A stretch of DNA of 64,000 bases from Rubrivivax sp. (GTDB taxonomy: Bacteria; Pseudomonadota; Gammaproteobacteria; Burkholderiales; Burkholderiaceae_C), in NCBI GenBank assembly GCA_016789955.1, contig JAEUPB010000043.1, positions 23,665-87,664 on the forward strand, in the 5' to 3' direction. Positions 28,395-36,386 of the stretch are shown here, piece by piece. Every line of letters begins with the position of its first letter. The stretch's first letter is position 1. The position numbers and the translations under genes were made by a program. The notes under the pieces were generated by a model. The model saw only the letters and a program-made list of their open reading frames with translations. It searched no databases and was not told the DNA's origin.

Positions 28395-29144
28395 TCAGCC
28401 CTGCAGCGCGGACGCCACGTCGTCCAGCGCTTCGATCATCCTGCCGGCGATCGCGTAGCTGCCGGCCTCGGTGTGTTCCATCGCGTTCAGCATCGCGTCG
28501 GCGCGGATGCGGCCCTTCAACTCGGTGATGCCGCGCAGCGCTTCCTTCGCCTCGGCCTCGCGCTGCGACGCCTCCGTGGCGTTGGCCATGCGGTCGAGCG
28601 TGTCCTCGATGCGCTGGCCCACCTCGCCGAACGATGGCACCGTCTCGCCGAGGCTGGCGATCGCGGCCAGCGTCGCCGGCTCGGTGCTGCGCGGGTCATC
28701 GACGAAGTCGTCGCTGGCCAGCAGCGCCATCCAGGCCGCCTTCAGGTCCTCGACCGCCTCGTCGAAGGCTGTTCGCGCCGCTTCCAGCCGCAGGCGTGCC
28801 TGGGCGAAGTCGACGACGCTGCCGCCCGGCGGGGCCGACTCGCCTATCGTCTGCCGGGCCTGCTGCACCCGCAGTGCCCGCACCAGCTCGGCCAGGCGGC
28901 CCTCCAGCGCATCGACCTTCTGCTCGGCCTCGGGGCCTCCGCCCTGGACGGCCGTGCCCGCCTCGCGCAGCGCGCCGGCGAGGTCGGCCAGCACGCCTTG
29001 CACCTTCGCGTCGTCACGCACCGACAGCAGCCGGGCCGTCAGCTCCTTCTTGCGCGCGGGGTCGGGTGTGGTCGGCGCGTTGCTGGTCGGCTGCGGCACG
29101 CCCAGCACGCGCTGCAGCCAATCGTCCTTTTCCTTCGTGGCCAT
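28395..29144 (-). CDS. unrecognised 249-aa helical protein
   Basis: I do not recognise this protein. It is 249 aa, helical and acidic, with no signal peptide. It opens with DDWLQRVLGV, then a Pro/Thr-rich spacer, then long helices with heptad-like Leu/Ala spacing (VDALEGRLAELVRALR, RLRLEAARTAFDEAVEDLKAAW). It is first in the three-gene cassette, 23 bp before the 1048-aa gene. Codon usage and GC content match the surroundings, so recent transfer is not indicated. The WL-x2-VLG leader resembles in outline the KEYLFGLLKV leader of its neighbour. Confidence 0.75.
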   Translation of the reverse strand: MATKEKDDWLQRVLGVPQPTSNAPTTPDPARKKELTARLLSVRDDAKVQGVLADLAGALREAGTAVQGGGPEAEQKVDALEGRLAELVRALRVQQARQTIGESAPPGGSVVDFAQARLRLEAARTAFDEAVEDLKAAWMALLASDDFVDDPRSTEPATLAAIASLGETVPSFGEVGQRIEDTLDRMANATEASQREAEAKEALRGITELKGRIRADAMLNAMEHTEAGSYAIAGRMIEALDDVASALQG

Positions 29145-29226
29145 GAGGTGAAGCCGCCTCCGTCGTGGACCTGTCCGCAGCCGCCGGACTCGGCGGGCGA
29201 CCGGTCGGGAGCATACCGGCGTGGCG

Positions 29227-29246
29227 GCCGGGCGCGGACGCCCGGC
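29227..29246 (-). terminator. GC-rich hairpin after the haem-protein gene
   Basis: A perfect 8-bp stem with a 4-base loop (GCCGGGCG-CGGA-CGCCCGGC) lies between the stop of the peroxidase-like gene and the start of the 249-aa gene, both on the minus strand. No T run follows, so it is only a possible terminator. Confidence 0.35.
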
Positions 29247-29279
29247 TCGACCCTCGGGTCGGCCCGCGAAGGCGTCAGG

Positions 29280-31148
29280 TCACAGCGGCCGCCCCGTGGA
29301 GTCGATCGCATTGAGCTGGTGGGCGTCGGGCGCCTCGTCGGGGCGCGGGATCCAGCGCGCGAGGCACGCGCGGTCCTTGACGCACGGGTCGGTCAGCGTG
29401 GCCATGAACTCCTGCAGCCAGTCGTTCGCCTCGGGCCCCGAGATGCCGTTCAGCAGCGAGAACTCCTCCACCAGCGGCTGGATGCTCGGCAGGCCGGCCG
29501 CGGGGTCGGTGGTGCGCAGCGTGCCCATCGCGTTCAGCGCCGCGAAGGATTCCCGCGACACGACGCTCTGCTGCGCGGCACAACCGGCCTGCTCCTTGAA
29601 CGGCGACAGCAGGCACCAGCGTCGTCCGTCGACGAAGGCGCGCACCTCGTCGCGCTCGAAGATGTAGTGGCGATTGACGAAGGACAGGCCGCCATACGAA
29701 CCGACATGGCCGTACGGGGCGGTCATCTCGACGTTCAGCAGCGAAGGCGCGCGAAACGCCTGCCGGTCGGTGGCGGCGGCGCTCACGCGCTGCCGTCCGG
29801 CATCGATGCCGTCGCCGGCGAACCCGGGGCCCGCCTGCGGGAAGCCGATCGGGTGGAACTTCTCGTCGCTGAAGAAGTCGCCCTTGTGGCAGCGGGCGCA
29901 CTCGAAGCCCCGCTCGCTCACCGGCCTGAAGAAGCGCAACGCCGCCTGTTTGGCCCGCTCGCTGATGGCCAGGTTCTCGCCGAGCACATAGCGCTGCCAT
30001 GGCGACTTCACGAACACGGCCGAACGCTCGTACTCGGCGATGGCGAGCATGATGTTGTCGAACGTCACGAGCGCGGCGGCGCTGCCGCCGGGCCTGCCGT
30101 AGGCCTTGCGGAAGTGGGGCAGCCAGCCCGTGCCCTCGGGCTGCGCGGCGGCCTCCGCGGCCAAACGCGCCGCGATGTGCTCGCGCACGTCGTGGTCGCT
30201 CAGGCCCGGCAGCGCCGCGCCGCGCATCTCTGCCGTGCCGGTGATCGGGAAGCGCGCCTGGGCGGCGAGCAGGGTGGGGCCGGCGCGGGGGTCGGGCGCA
30301 CCGTCGGGCGTGCGGATCGCCGCTCCCTGGCCGCCGTGTGGGGCCGCGGCACCGGGTGCGGTCAACGCCTCCACGCGGCCATCGGCGAACAGCACGCGGT
30401 CATAGAGCGCCGTGTTGAAGAAGGTGTTGGCGTTGCGTGCCACGAACAACTGGCGGTCGGCCCGCAAGCGGCCGGGCCCGACGACGTCGGGGTTCTGCGC
30501 CCCCGCGCCGATCGAGACGGCCAGCCCATCACCGCCGCCGAGCACCGGGTGATGGCAGCTCGCGCAGGCCGTGTCGCGGCCGGCGGAAAGCGACTTGCTG
30601 AAGAACAGCAGTTTGCCCAGCTGCGGCAGCGCATCGGCGATGTGCGGCAGCGCGCGGCCCGCGGTGGGATCGCCGGTGAGGCCTTCGCGGGCGATGAGCG
30701 CACGCAGTTCGTTGTCCAGCGCGGTCGGTGCCGCGCACCGGTCGGCGTACACGCCGCAGCGGTCGGCGCGCACCTGCGCGGCGTAACCGGCCACCGGCCC
30801 GAAACTCTGCAGCTGACCGCCGGTGTAACCGCCCAAGCCCCAGACCTCGCCCTGGCGCGACACGCCGAGGTAGTTGCCGCCGGGGTAGGCGCGCACCGCG
30901 TAGGCCACGCCCTGGTGTTCGATGTCCACCGTCGCGGCGCCCTGAGGGAAGAGCGCCGGAAACTTCCACTGCGCCCAGTCCAGCAGCGCTTCGGCATCGA
31001 CGCCGGGGGCCACCGATGCGATCCGTTCGGTGGGCGACACCGCGGCCAGGCGCCTGACGAACGAGCGCGTTTCGCCGGCGTCGTCGCCGCCCCCGCCGCA
31101 AGCCGTCAGCAGCGCGGCGATCGTCAACAGCCTGCGGATCTCGCTCAT
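29280..31148 (-). CDS. di-haem cytochrome c peroxidase-like lipoprotein
   Basis: Predicted lipoprotein of 622 aa (lipobox LLTAC, Cys17), related to bacterial cytochrome c peroxidases and MauG. Two c-type haem sites are visible: CASCHH (Cys195-Cys198-His199) and CARCHK (Cys417-Cys420-His421). Classical peroxidases of this family are about 330-350 aa. Here extra sequence includes an N-terminal module at about 45-120 (FPALFPQG...VRAYPGGNYLGV...EVWGLGGY), also found in the repeat lipoprotein at 10132-14415, and insertions between the haem sites. It may reduce peroxide or carry out an oxidative modification in the periplasm; which of these is not decided by sequence. Monocistronic on the minus strand. 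Confidence 0.85.
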   Translation of the reverse strand: MSEIRRLLTIAALLTACGGGGDDAGETRSFVRRLAAVSPTERIASVAPGVDAEALLDWAQWKFPALFPQGAATVDIEHQGVAYAVRAYPGGNYLGVSRQGEVWGLGGYTGGQLQSFGPVAGYAAQVRADRCGVYADRCAAPTALDNELRALIAREGLTGDPTAGRALPHIADALPQLGKLLFFSKSLSAGRDTACASCHHPVLGGGDGLAVSIGAGAQNPDVVGPGRLRADRQLFVARNANTFFNTALYDRVLFADGRVEALTAPGAAAPHGGQGAAIRTPDGAPDPRAGPTLLAAQARFPITGTAEMRGAALPGLSDHDVREHIAARLAAEAAAQPEGTGWLPHFRKAYGRPGGSAAALVTFDNIMLAIAEYERSAVFVKSPWQRYVLGENLAISERAKQAALRFFRPVSERGFECARCHKGDFFSDEKFHPIGFPQAGPGFAGDGIDAGRQRVSAAATDRQAFRAPSLLNVEMTAPYGHVGSYGGLSFVNRHYIFERDEVRAFVDGRRWCLLSPFKEQAGCAAQQSVVSRESFAALNAMGTLRTTDPAAGLPSIQPLVEEFSLLNGISGPEANDWLQEFMATLTDPCVKDRACLARWIPRPDEAPDAHQLNAIDSTGRPL

Positions 31149-31283
31149 CGTCGGCCCCTGCGGGCCTCGCCTGGCGGCCCGGACGCCGCGCAGGCTAGGA
31201 GAGCAGCGGGCCGCCGTTCAACAACGGGCCGACGAAGCCGGCCGTTCGTGGTGTGATCCCGTGCCGGTGCCGACGCACCCGGC

Positions 31284-32036
31284 CTACATGTGCCGGAACA
31301 GGTGCGCGTAGGTTGCGCTGACGGGCAACCGGTCGGGCAGCTGCCGCAGCCGCACCGTCATGCCGCCGCGCAGGTCGCGGTCGATCGACGCGATGGCGTT
31401 GACATTCACCAAAGTGCCGCGGTGGATCTGCAGGAAGACCTCGGGGTCGAGCTCGGCGACGAGCTGCCGGATGGTCCGGTTGATCAGGGGCCGGCCGGTG
31501 GCGGTGACGAGCACGGTGTACTTGTTGTCGGCCTGCAGGTAGCAGATGTCGCTGCAGGTGATGAGCTGCAGGCTGCGCCCCTGCGCGACGGTGATCCAGC
31601 GCAGGTAGCGGCGATCGGCCGAGCGCATCTCGGTGATCTCGCGCAGCAGCGCGGAGAGATCCGGGGCCGGGCCGCGCAGGTGCTGGCGCAGCCGCGCGAG
31701 GGCCGTGGCGAGGCGCGCCGGATCGATCGGCTTCAGCAGGTAGTCGACGGCCCCCTCGTCGAAGGCGCGCAACGCGTAGTGTCCGTACGCGGTGACGAAC
31801 ACGACGTGGCAGCGGCCGCTTGCGCGCCGGGCGACTTCCAGGCCCGATGCGCCGGGCATCTCGATGTCGAGGAACACCACGTCGGGCCGGTGCTGCTCCA
31901 GCGCCTGCAGCGCATCGACGCCGTCGGCGGCCTCGGCGACCACCTGAAGCTGCGGCCACAGCCGACCCAGCAGCTCGCGCAGTTCGTCGCGCAGCAGCGG
32001 CTCGTCCTCGGCGATGAGCGCGGTGGGTCGAGTCAT
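31284..32036 (-). CDS. LytTR-family response regulator
   Basis: DNA-binding response regulator of 250 aa, LytR/AlgR type. The receiver domain has the acidic pair in AEDEPLL, phospho-acceptor Asp57 in VVFLDIEMPG, and the conserved lysine in YLLKPID. The C-terminal LytTR domain (about 145-250) has the typical ITCSDICYLQADNKYT and FLQIHRGTLVNVNAI segments. The ATG overlaps the stop of the upstream kinase-like gene by four bases, so the three genes 34236 to 31284 form one coupled operon. Targets cannot be read from sequence; the next gene downstream is the di-haem lipoprotein on the same strand, 135 bp away. Confidence 0.93.
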   Translation of the reverse strand: MTRPTALIAEDEPLLRDELRELLGRLWPQLQVVAEAADGVDALQALEQHRPDVVFLDIEMPGASGLEVARRASGRCHVVFVTAYGHYALRAFDEGAVDYLLKPIDPARLATALARLRQHLRGPAPDLSALLREITEMRSADRRYLRWITVAQGRSLQLITCSDICYLQADNKYTVLVTATGRPLINRTIRQLVAELDPEVFLQIHRGTLVNVNAIASIDRDLRGGMTVRLRQLPDRLPVSATYAHLFRHM

Positions 32037-33091
32037 GGCGGTGGTTCGTCGGCCAGCGCGATGACGACACGAACCCTGCCGTCGCCACCCTCGTCGATCG
32101 ACAGCCGTGCAGCGCCGCCGTGCAGCTCGTTCAGCCGTGCGCGGACCTCGTCGACCTGCGGGGCGCCTGCAAGGGGGTGAGTAGGGACCAGTTGCACCAC
32201 GCGTTCGCCCGCCTGCACACCGGCCCAGACCTGCAGGCGCACCGACGGAGTGTGGATCATGCCGAGCAGCGCCTCCATCACCGGCAGCAGCACGTGCGGC
32301 GGGAAGTGTCGTTCCAGCAAGTCGGCATCGGCGTCAAGCCGGAGCACGTCGTCGCCCGGGCGCTCGAGTCGCATGGCGAGCCAGGCGCGCGACAGCTCGA
32401 GCTCGCGCGCCAGCGTCGTGCCGCCGCCCGAGTCCTGCGGCAGTGCGGCACGCAGAAAGGCCACCAGATCGGCGAGCAGCGACCCGGCCCGGGTCGCATC
32501 GATCGAATACAGGCTGCGCACGCGCGCCAGCGTCTCGAACAGGACGTGCGGCTCGACGCGGGACTGCAGCGCCAGCAGCCTCGACTCGGCGGCTCGGCGC
32601 TGCAGCCGCGTGCGGCCGAGCAGCGCAGCCCTGAGTCGCTCGGCGGCCCGCGCATCGGACCGCAGTCCGGCGTACGCATAGACGCCCGCGGCTCCCCACA
32701 GCAGGTACTCGAGGAGCATGCGCAGGATCTGCAGCGGTGCGATCGGGACCGCGCCATCGCCCTTCAGGCCATCGGGCCAGCCGAAGGCCCGGTGCAGCGC
32801 GAACTGCAGGACCGCCCCGGCCAGCGCCGCACCGAGGGTCGCCCATCCGTACGCGGCGAACGCCCGTGCACCGCGACCGACCGCCTCGTCGGCGCGTACC
32901 AGCGCAAGCGCGAAGGTGGCCGCCATCGACACGTGGATCAGCGCCCGCGTGCCGCAGGGGGCGCCCCAATCGGCAATGGGCTGCTGTTTCGGCCCGAGCG
33001 CGAGCTCGATGAGCATCCATGCGTACAGGACGGCCGAGGCTGCGCTCGTCAGGGCCAACGCACGCAGCGCCGGGGGCCACGCGGCGGTCAT
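32033..33091 (-). CDS. degenerate LytS-like sensor histidine kinase
   Basis: Membrane protein of 352 aa with four or five N-terminal transmembrane helices and a His_kinase-like domain. The phospho-acceptor histidine region is kept as VEPHVLFETLARVRSLY (His182), but the family asparagine after it is Glu. The N box, normally ENA.KHG, is replaced by VMEALLGMIHTP. No DxGxG motif is seen. The protein probably cannot bind ATP as a kinase does. It may be phosphorylated by, or form heterodimers with, the intact kinase encoded just upstream. It overlaps both neighbours by ATGA. Confidence 0.85.
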   Translation of the reverse strand: MTAAWPPALRALALTSAASAVLYAWMLIELALGPKQQPIADWGAPCGTRALIHVSMAATFALALVRADEAVGRGARAFAAYGWATLGAALAGAVLQFALHRAFGWPDGLKGDGAVPIAPLQILRMLLEYLLWGAAGVYAYAGLRSDARAAERLRAALLGRTRLQRRAAESRLLALQSRVEPHVLFETLARVRSLYSIDATRAGSLLADLVAFLRAALPQDSGGGTTLARELELSRAWLAMRLERPGDDVLRLDADADLLERHFPPHVLLPVMEALLGMIHTPSVRLQVWAGVQAGERVVQLVPTHPLAGAPQVDEVRARLNELHGGAARLSIDEGGDGRVRVVIALADEPPP

Positions 33092-34236
33092 CGGGCCGGC
33101 AGCCGGAGCGTCGCCGTGACGCCGCCCAGCTCGTTGTTCCCGATGTCGAGGCTGGCCGCGGCACCGTGTGCGGCGGCCAGCCGGGCGCGGATGTTGGCGA
33201 GCCCGGTGCCGGTGCCCGACCCCGTCGCGAAGCCGACGCCGGTGTCGGCGACCGTGAGCACCAGCGCAGCACCTTCCCGCCGCGCGCTGACGCGGATCCG
33301 GCCCCCGCGCCGCGACGGCTGCAGCCCGTGCTTGACGGCGTTCTCGACCAGCGTCAGCAGCATCAGCGGCGGCACCTCGCGGTCGCGCAGTTCCGCCGGC
33401 AGGTCGAAGTCGAACGCCAGCCGGCTCGGCATGCGGATCTGCTGGACCTCCAGGTACGCACGGGCCAGCTCGAACTCCTGTCCGAGCGTGGCGCAGGCGC
33501 CGCGCAGGCCGGGCAGCGCCACCTCCAGGTAGCGCGACAGGCTGGCGAGCATGGCGGCGGCCCGTTCGGGATCGCTGTCGCCCAGGCGGCGCACGCTGGC
33601 GAGCGCGTTGAACAGGAAGTGCGGCTCGATCTGCGCCCGCAGCACGAGCAGCCGGCTCTCCGCGAGTTCGCGCTCGAGCGCCTCCTGGTCGACCTCGGCC
33701 TGGTGCGCCTCGTGGATCGACCGGCGCTGGCGCCGGCGGACCTCCAGACCGAGCGCGAGCACACCCGCGAGCAGCGCGTAGCGAGGCCAGGTCTGGCCGG
33801 CAAATCCGGCGAAGTGGGACCACGGTGGCCCGCTGCCGGTGAGCTCGCGCGCGAGCATCCGCAGCGCCACGCCCACCCCCGGCGACAGCACCACGGCAGC
33901 ACCGATCGCGATCCATCGCCGCCGTCCCATGGAGGGGTCCAGCCCGAGCGCCATCGCCACCGCGACCAGGATCGGCGCCACCATCAGCGTCAGGTGGAAC
34001 AGTCCCAATGCCGTGTAGCGCACGGCGGGCAGCAGCTCGGTCTGTGTCTCGAGCGGCCCGGTCGCGGCGCGGGCCAGCATCAGCAGGAGGATCACCCCCA
34101 GCATGCGCGGCGAGATCGGCGCCAGCGCCGACGCGACGCCGATGCGGTGCCGGCGCGGGCGGGGCAGTGGAAGCGACGTGATCACGGGCCTGGCCGGGTT
34201 CGCCGCAGGATATGCGCGCCCCGCTCCCGGAGGCAA
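33088..34236 (-). CDS. LytS-like sensor histidine kinase
   Basis: Membrane sensor kinase of up to 382 aa. About four transmembrane helices occupy residues 45-165, followed by a coiled-coil linker. The His_kinase (PF06580-type) region has EPHFLFNALASVRRL with the phospho-acceptor His206. The HATPase domain has N box LVENAVKHGL, DTGVGF and GTGTGLANIRARL, so it should be catalytically competent. The start is uncertain: TTG at 34236 is the longest, GTG at 34185 gives a shorter N-terminus, and neither has a clear ribosome site. It is the first gene of an operon with a degenerate paralogue and a LytTR regulator. No signal is known. Confidence 0.88.
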   Translation of the reverse strand: MPPGAGRAYPAANPARPVITSLPLPRPRRHRIGVASALAPISPRMLGVILLLMLARAATGPLETQTELLPAVRYTALGLFHLTLMVAPILVAVAMALGLDPSMGRRRWIAIGAAVVLSPGVGVALRMLARELTGSGPPWSHFAGFAGQTWPRYALLAGVLALGLEVRRRQRRSIHEAHQAEVDQEALERELAESRLLVLRAQIEPHFLFNALASVRRLGDSDPERAAAMLASLSRYLEVALPGLRGACATLGQEFELARAYLEVQQIRMPSRLAFDFDLPAELRDREVPPLMLLTLVENAVKHGLQPSRRGGRIRVSARREGAALVLTVADTGVGFATGSGTGTGLANIRARLAAAHGAAASLDIGNNELGGVTATLRLPAR

Positions 34237-34273
34237 GCCGCGGCCGACGAGTGCTCGCGATGGCGGTGTGAAC

Positions 34274-34287
34274 CCCGCCCGGGCGGG
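34274..34287. terminator. GC palindrome between operons
   Basis: A perfect 14-bp palindrome (CCCGCCCGGGCGGG) lies between the stop of the NTPase-cyclase gene (34315) and the start of the kinase operon. It could act as a terminator for the minus-strand gene, but it has no loop or T tract. Confidence 0.25.
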
Positions 34288-34314
34288 TGCCGCGTCATCC
34301 GTGCTCGGGGGCGG

Positions 34315-36366
34315 CTACACCTCCAGCCGGTAGAGCCGCACCCACAGGTCGCCCTCGCCGCTGCCCGGCTTCTTCACGTTGATCCGATGCTCGGATCCGC
34401 CGCCGTGCGGCAGCGGCACGGTGCGCCACAGCGAAGGCCGCTGCAGCAGTTGCTGGCGGAACTCCTCGGTGGCCCAGATCTGGCCACCCTCCACGTGCGG
34501 CTCGATGCGCGACGCGGCCAGCACGGCGTCGCCGCCGACGATGACGTGCTCCAGGTCGGTGTCGCGCTGTCTCGTCTGCACCGCGCCGTAGTGCAGCGCC
34601 ACGCGCAGCAGCGGCTGCCCGGGCAGCGCGTAGATCTCGTCGATCAGGTGCCGCGCCACCTGCGCCAGCGCGATGGGATCGTCGGTCACCGCCAGCACCG
34701 AGTCGCCGCTGGTCTCGTGGATGGCGCCAGCGGGCAGTCGCTGGCGCAGCCCGTCTTCCAGCGCCTTGCGCACGGCCATGTCCTGGCCGGCCTGCATCAG
34801 CACGCCGAAGCCCTGCACGTCGGCCTTCAGCACGCAGCTCATGTGCTCGTGCGTGACGAAGTCGCTGCCCAGGCCCGGATCGCGCCAGGGGCGGTCGTAG
34901 CCGACGACGTTGGCACGGTCCACGCGCTGCAGGTACTCCGGGTTGACGGCGCCGATCAGCTCCATCAGCACCGGGTGCAGCAGGTAGTGCGTGGACGCCG
35001 GCAGCGACTCGTCGCCATCCAGCGCCGCCTCGCCGGGGCGCAGGAAGCGCTGGCGCCATTCGCCGCGGATGCGATCGTGCTGCACGTAGCCCAGCAGCCC
35101 CACGCGGTAGAGCACCGGCAGCATGCGCCGCTCGCCGGTAGCCGAGGCGGGCGCGTCGAGCGCCTCGGCCTCGGCGCGCGTGAGGATCTGCGCGGGCAGG
35201 CGGCGGAAGAGGTCGTCCAGGTCGAGTTCGCCGACGTAGGGCGCCACTTCCGCCAGGTACTCCTGCGCGATCTCGCTGGCCGCACGGTCCACGGCCTCCT
35301 TCAGCCGCAGCTCGTGGCGCCGCTCGTCGGGGCGCAGCGCGGCGAGGCGCTCGCCGATCGTCATCAGGTCGCGCGGGCGCAGCAGCGTGTGGCGGCACAG
35401 GTACTCGAGCGCGTCCTCCTCCTCGCGCGTGTAGGTGTCGATGACGCTGCTGCGGCCGAGGAAGGCCTCCAGCGCGTTCACGCGTGCGCGGGCCGGGCGC
35501 ACCATGCGGTCCTGCTTCACCAGCCGCACGTTGTTGACGAAGATCTCGCGCAGGCTGATCGGCGAGTACACGATGTCCACCGCGCTGCCGCGGTACTGCT
35601 GCGCCATCGCGGTGCGGCGCGGCAGCATCGCGTAGGCCTCCTTGCGGATGGCCGCGAACACCTTCAGGTGGTGGTTGATGCGCCGCAGCTGGTAGGCCAC
35701 TTCCACCAGCCCGAGCTGCGCGTAGTGCCAGACCTTGGGGCTGAGCTCTCCGGTGACGAACGGGTTCGACGGGTGATGTGGCCCGTCCTCGACGTGCTTG
35801 TTGAAGTACTCGTCGATGCCGTCGATGAAGATCGCCACCGTCGCCTTCAGTGCGCGCAGCCGCGGCACGAGGTGGCCGTCGGTGTCGGTGGCGCAGCGCT
35901 GCAGCTCGCCCGGGGAGAGGTCGAGCAGCCGCACGAAGTGGTCGATGACGCCGTGCAGCTGATCGTCGCGCAGCAGGTTGGCCAGCCGTGGGCCGACCTT
36001 CAGCCCCTCGGTGGCGCGTGCGTGCTTGAGCACCGCCAGCGCGATCGCCGCCAGCCACACCTTGCTCCACGGCAGCGGCGAATCGGCGAAGAAGGCCAGC
36101 GACTCGCGGCTGAATATCTTGTCGCCGATCGGCTTGTCCAGCAGGTTGCCCAGCGGCAGGCAGGCCGACTTGCCTTCGCGCTGGTAGAGGATGCGCTTGG
36201 CCTTCAGCAGCAGCGTCTTGCCGAAACCCTTGGTGCCGATGACGATGAACTTGTCGTCGCGGTCGGGCGCGAGGAAGGCATCGATCTCCGGCGTGCGGTG
36301 CAGCAGCGATTCGTCGAAGTCCTCGGCGACGCGGATGTCGTCGGCATCGACGGTCCAGGCGCGCAT
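34315..36366 (-). CDS. P-loop NTPase fused to a nucleotide-cyclase-like domain
   Basis: Cytosolic protein of 683 aa. The N-terminal half is a P-loop NTPase with Walker A GTKGFGKT (44-51) and Walker B VAIFIDGIDEYF (about 177-188). It resembles Sll1717/KAP-like signalling ATPases and is followed by a helical region. The last 180 residues are like a class III nucleotide cyclase. Metal-binding Asp516 (KADVQGFG) and Asp555 (SGDSVLA) are kept. At the usual VNxAAR site it reads VLAASR, so the transition-state asparagine is replaced by Leu while the arginine stays. Activity is therefore uncertain. ATG 36366 gives the natural N-terminus; the open frame upstream overlaps the aldo/keto reductase. A regulatory or sensing role is inferred. 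Confidence 0.8.
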   Translation of the reverse strand: MRAWTVDADDIRVAEDFDESLLHRTPEIDAFLAPDRDDKFIVIGTKGFGKTLLLKAKRILYQREGKSACLPLGNLLDKPIGDKIFSRESLAFFADSPLPWSKVWLAAIALAVLKHARATEGLKVGPRLANLLRDDQLHGVIDHFVRLLDLSPGELQRCATDTDGHLVPRLRALKATVAIFIDGIDEYFNKHVEDGPHHPSNPFVTGELSPKVWHYAQLGLVEVAYQLRRINHHLKVFAAIRKEAYAMLPRRTAMAQQYRGSAVDIVYSPISLREIFVNNVRLVKQDRMVRPARARVNALEAFLGRSSVIDTYTREEEDALEYLCRHTLLRPRDLMTIGERLAALRPDERRHELRLKEAVDRAASEIAQEYLAEVAPYVGELDLDDLFRRLPAQILTRAEAEALDAPASATGERRMLPVLYRVGLLGYVQHDRIRGEWRQRFLRPGEAALDGDESLPASTHYLLHPVLMELIGAVNPEYLQRVDRANVVGYDRPWRDPGLGSDFVTHEHMSCVLKADVQGFGVLMQAGQDMAVRKALEDGLRQRLPAGAIHETSGDSVLAVTDDPIALAQVARHLIDEIYALPGQPLLRVALHYGAVQTRQRDTDLEHVIVGGDAVLAASRIEPHVEGGQIWATEEFRQQLLQRPSLWRTVPLPHGGGSEHRINVKKPGSGEGDLWVRLYRLEV

Positions 36367-36386
36367 CGGTGCGGCTCCGTGCGGGT

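Noticed and set aside
22374-29144. Type VI secretion or contractile-injection locus
   Set aside because: No sheath, tube, baseplate, VgrG, PAAR or ClpV-like sequences are present nearby, so this label is not supported.
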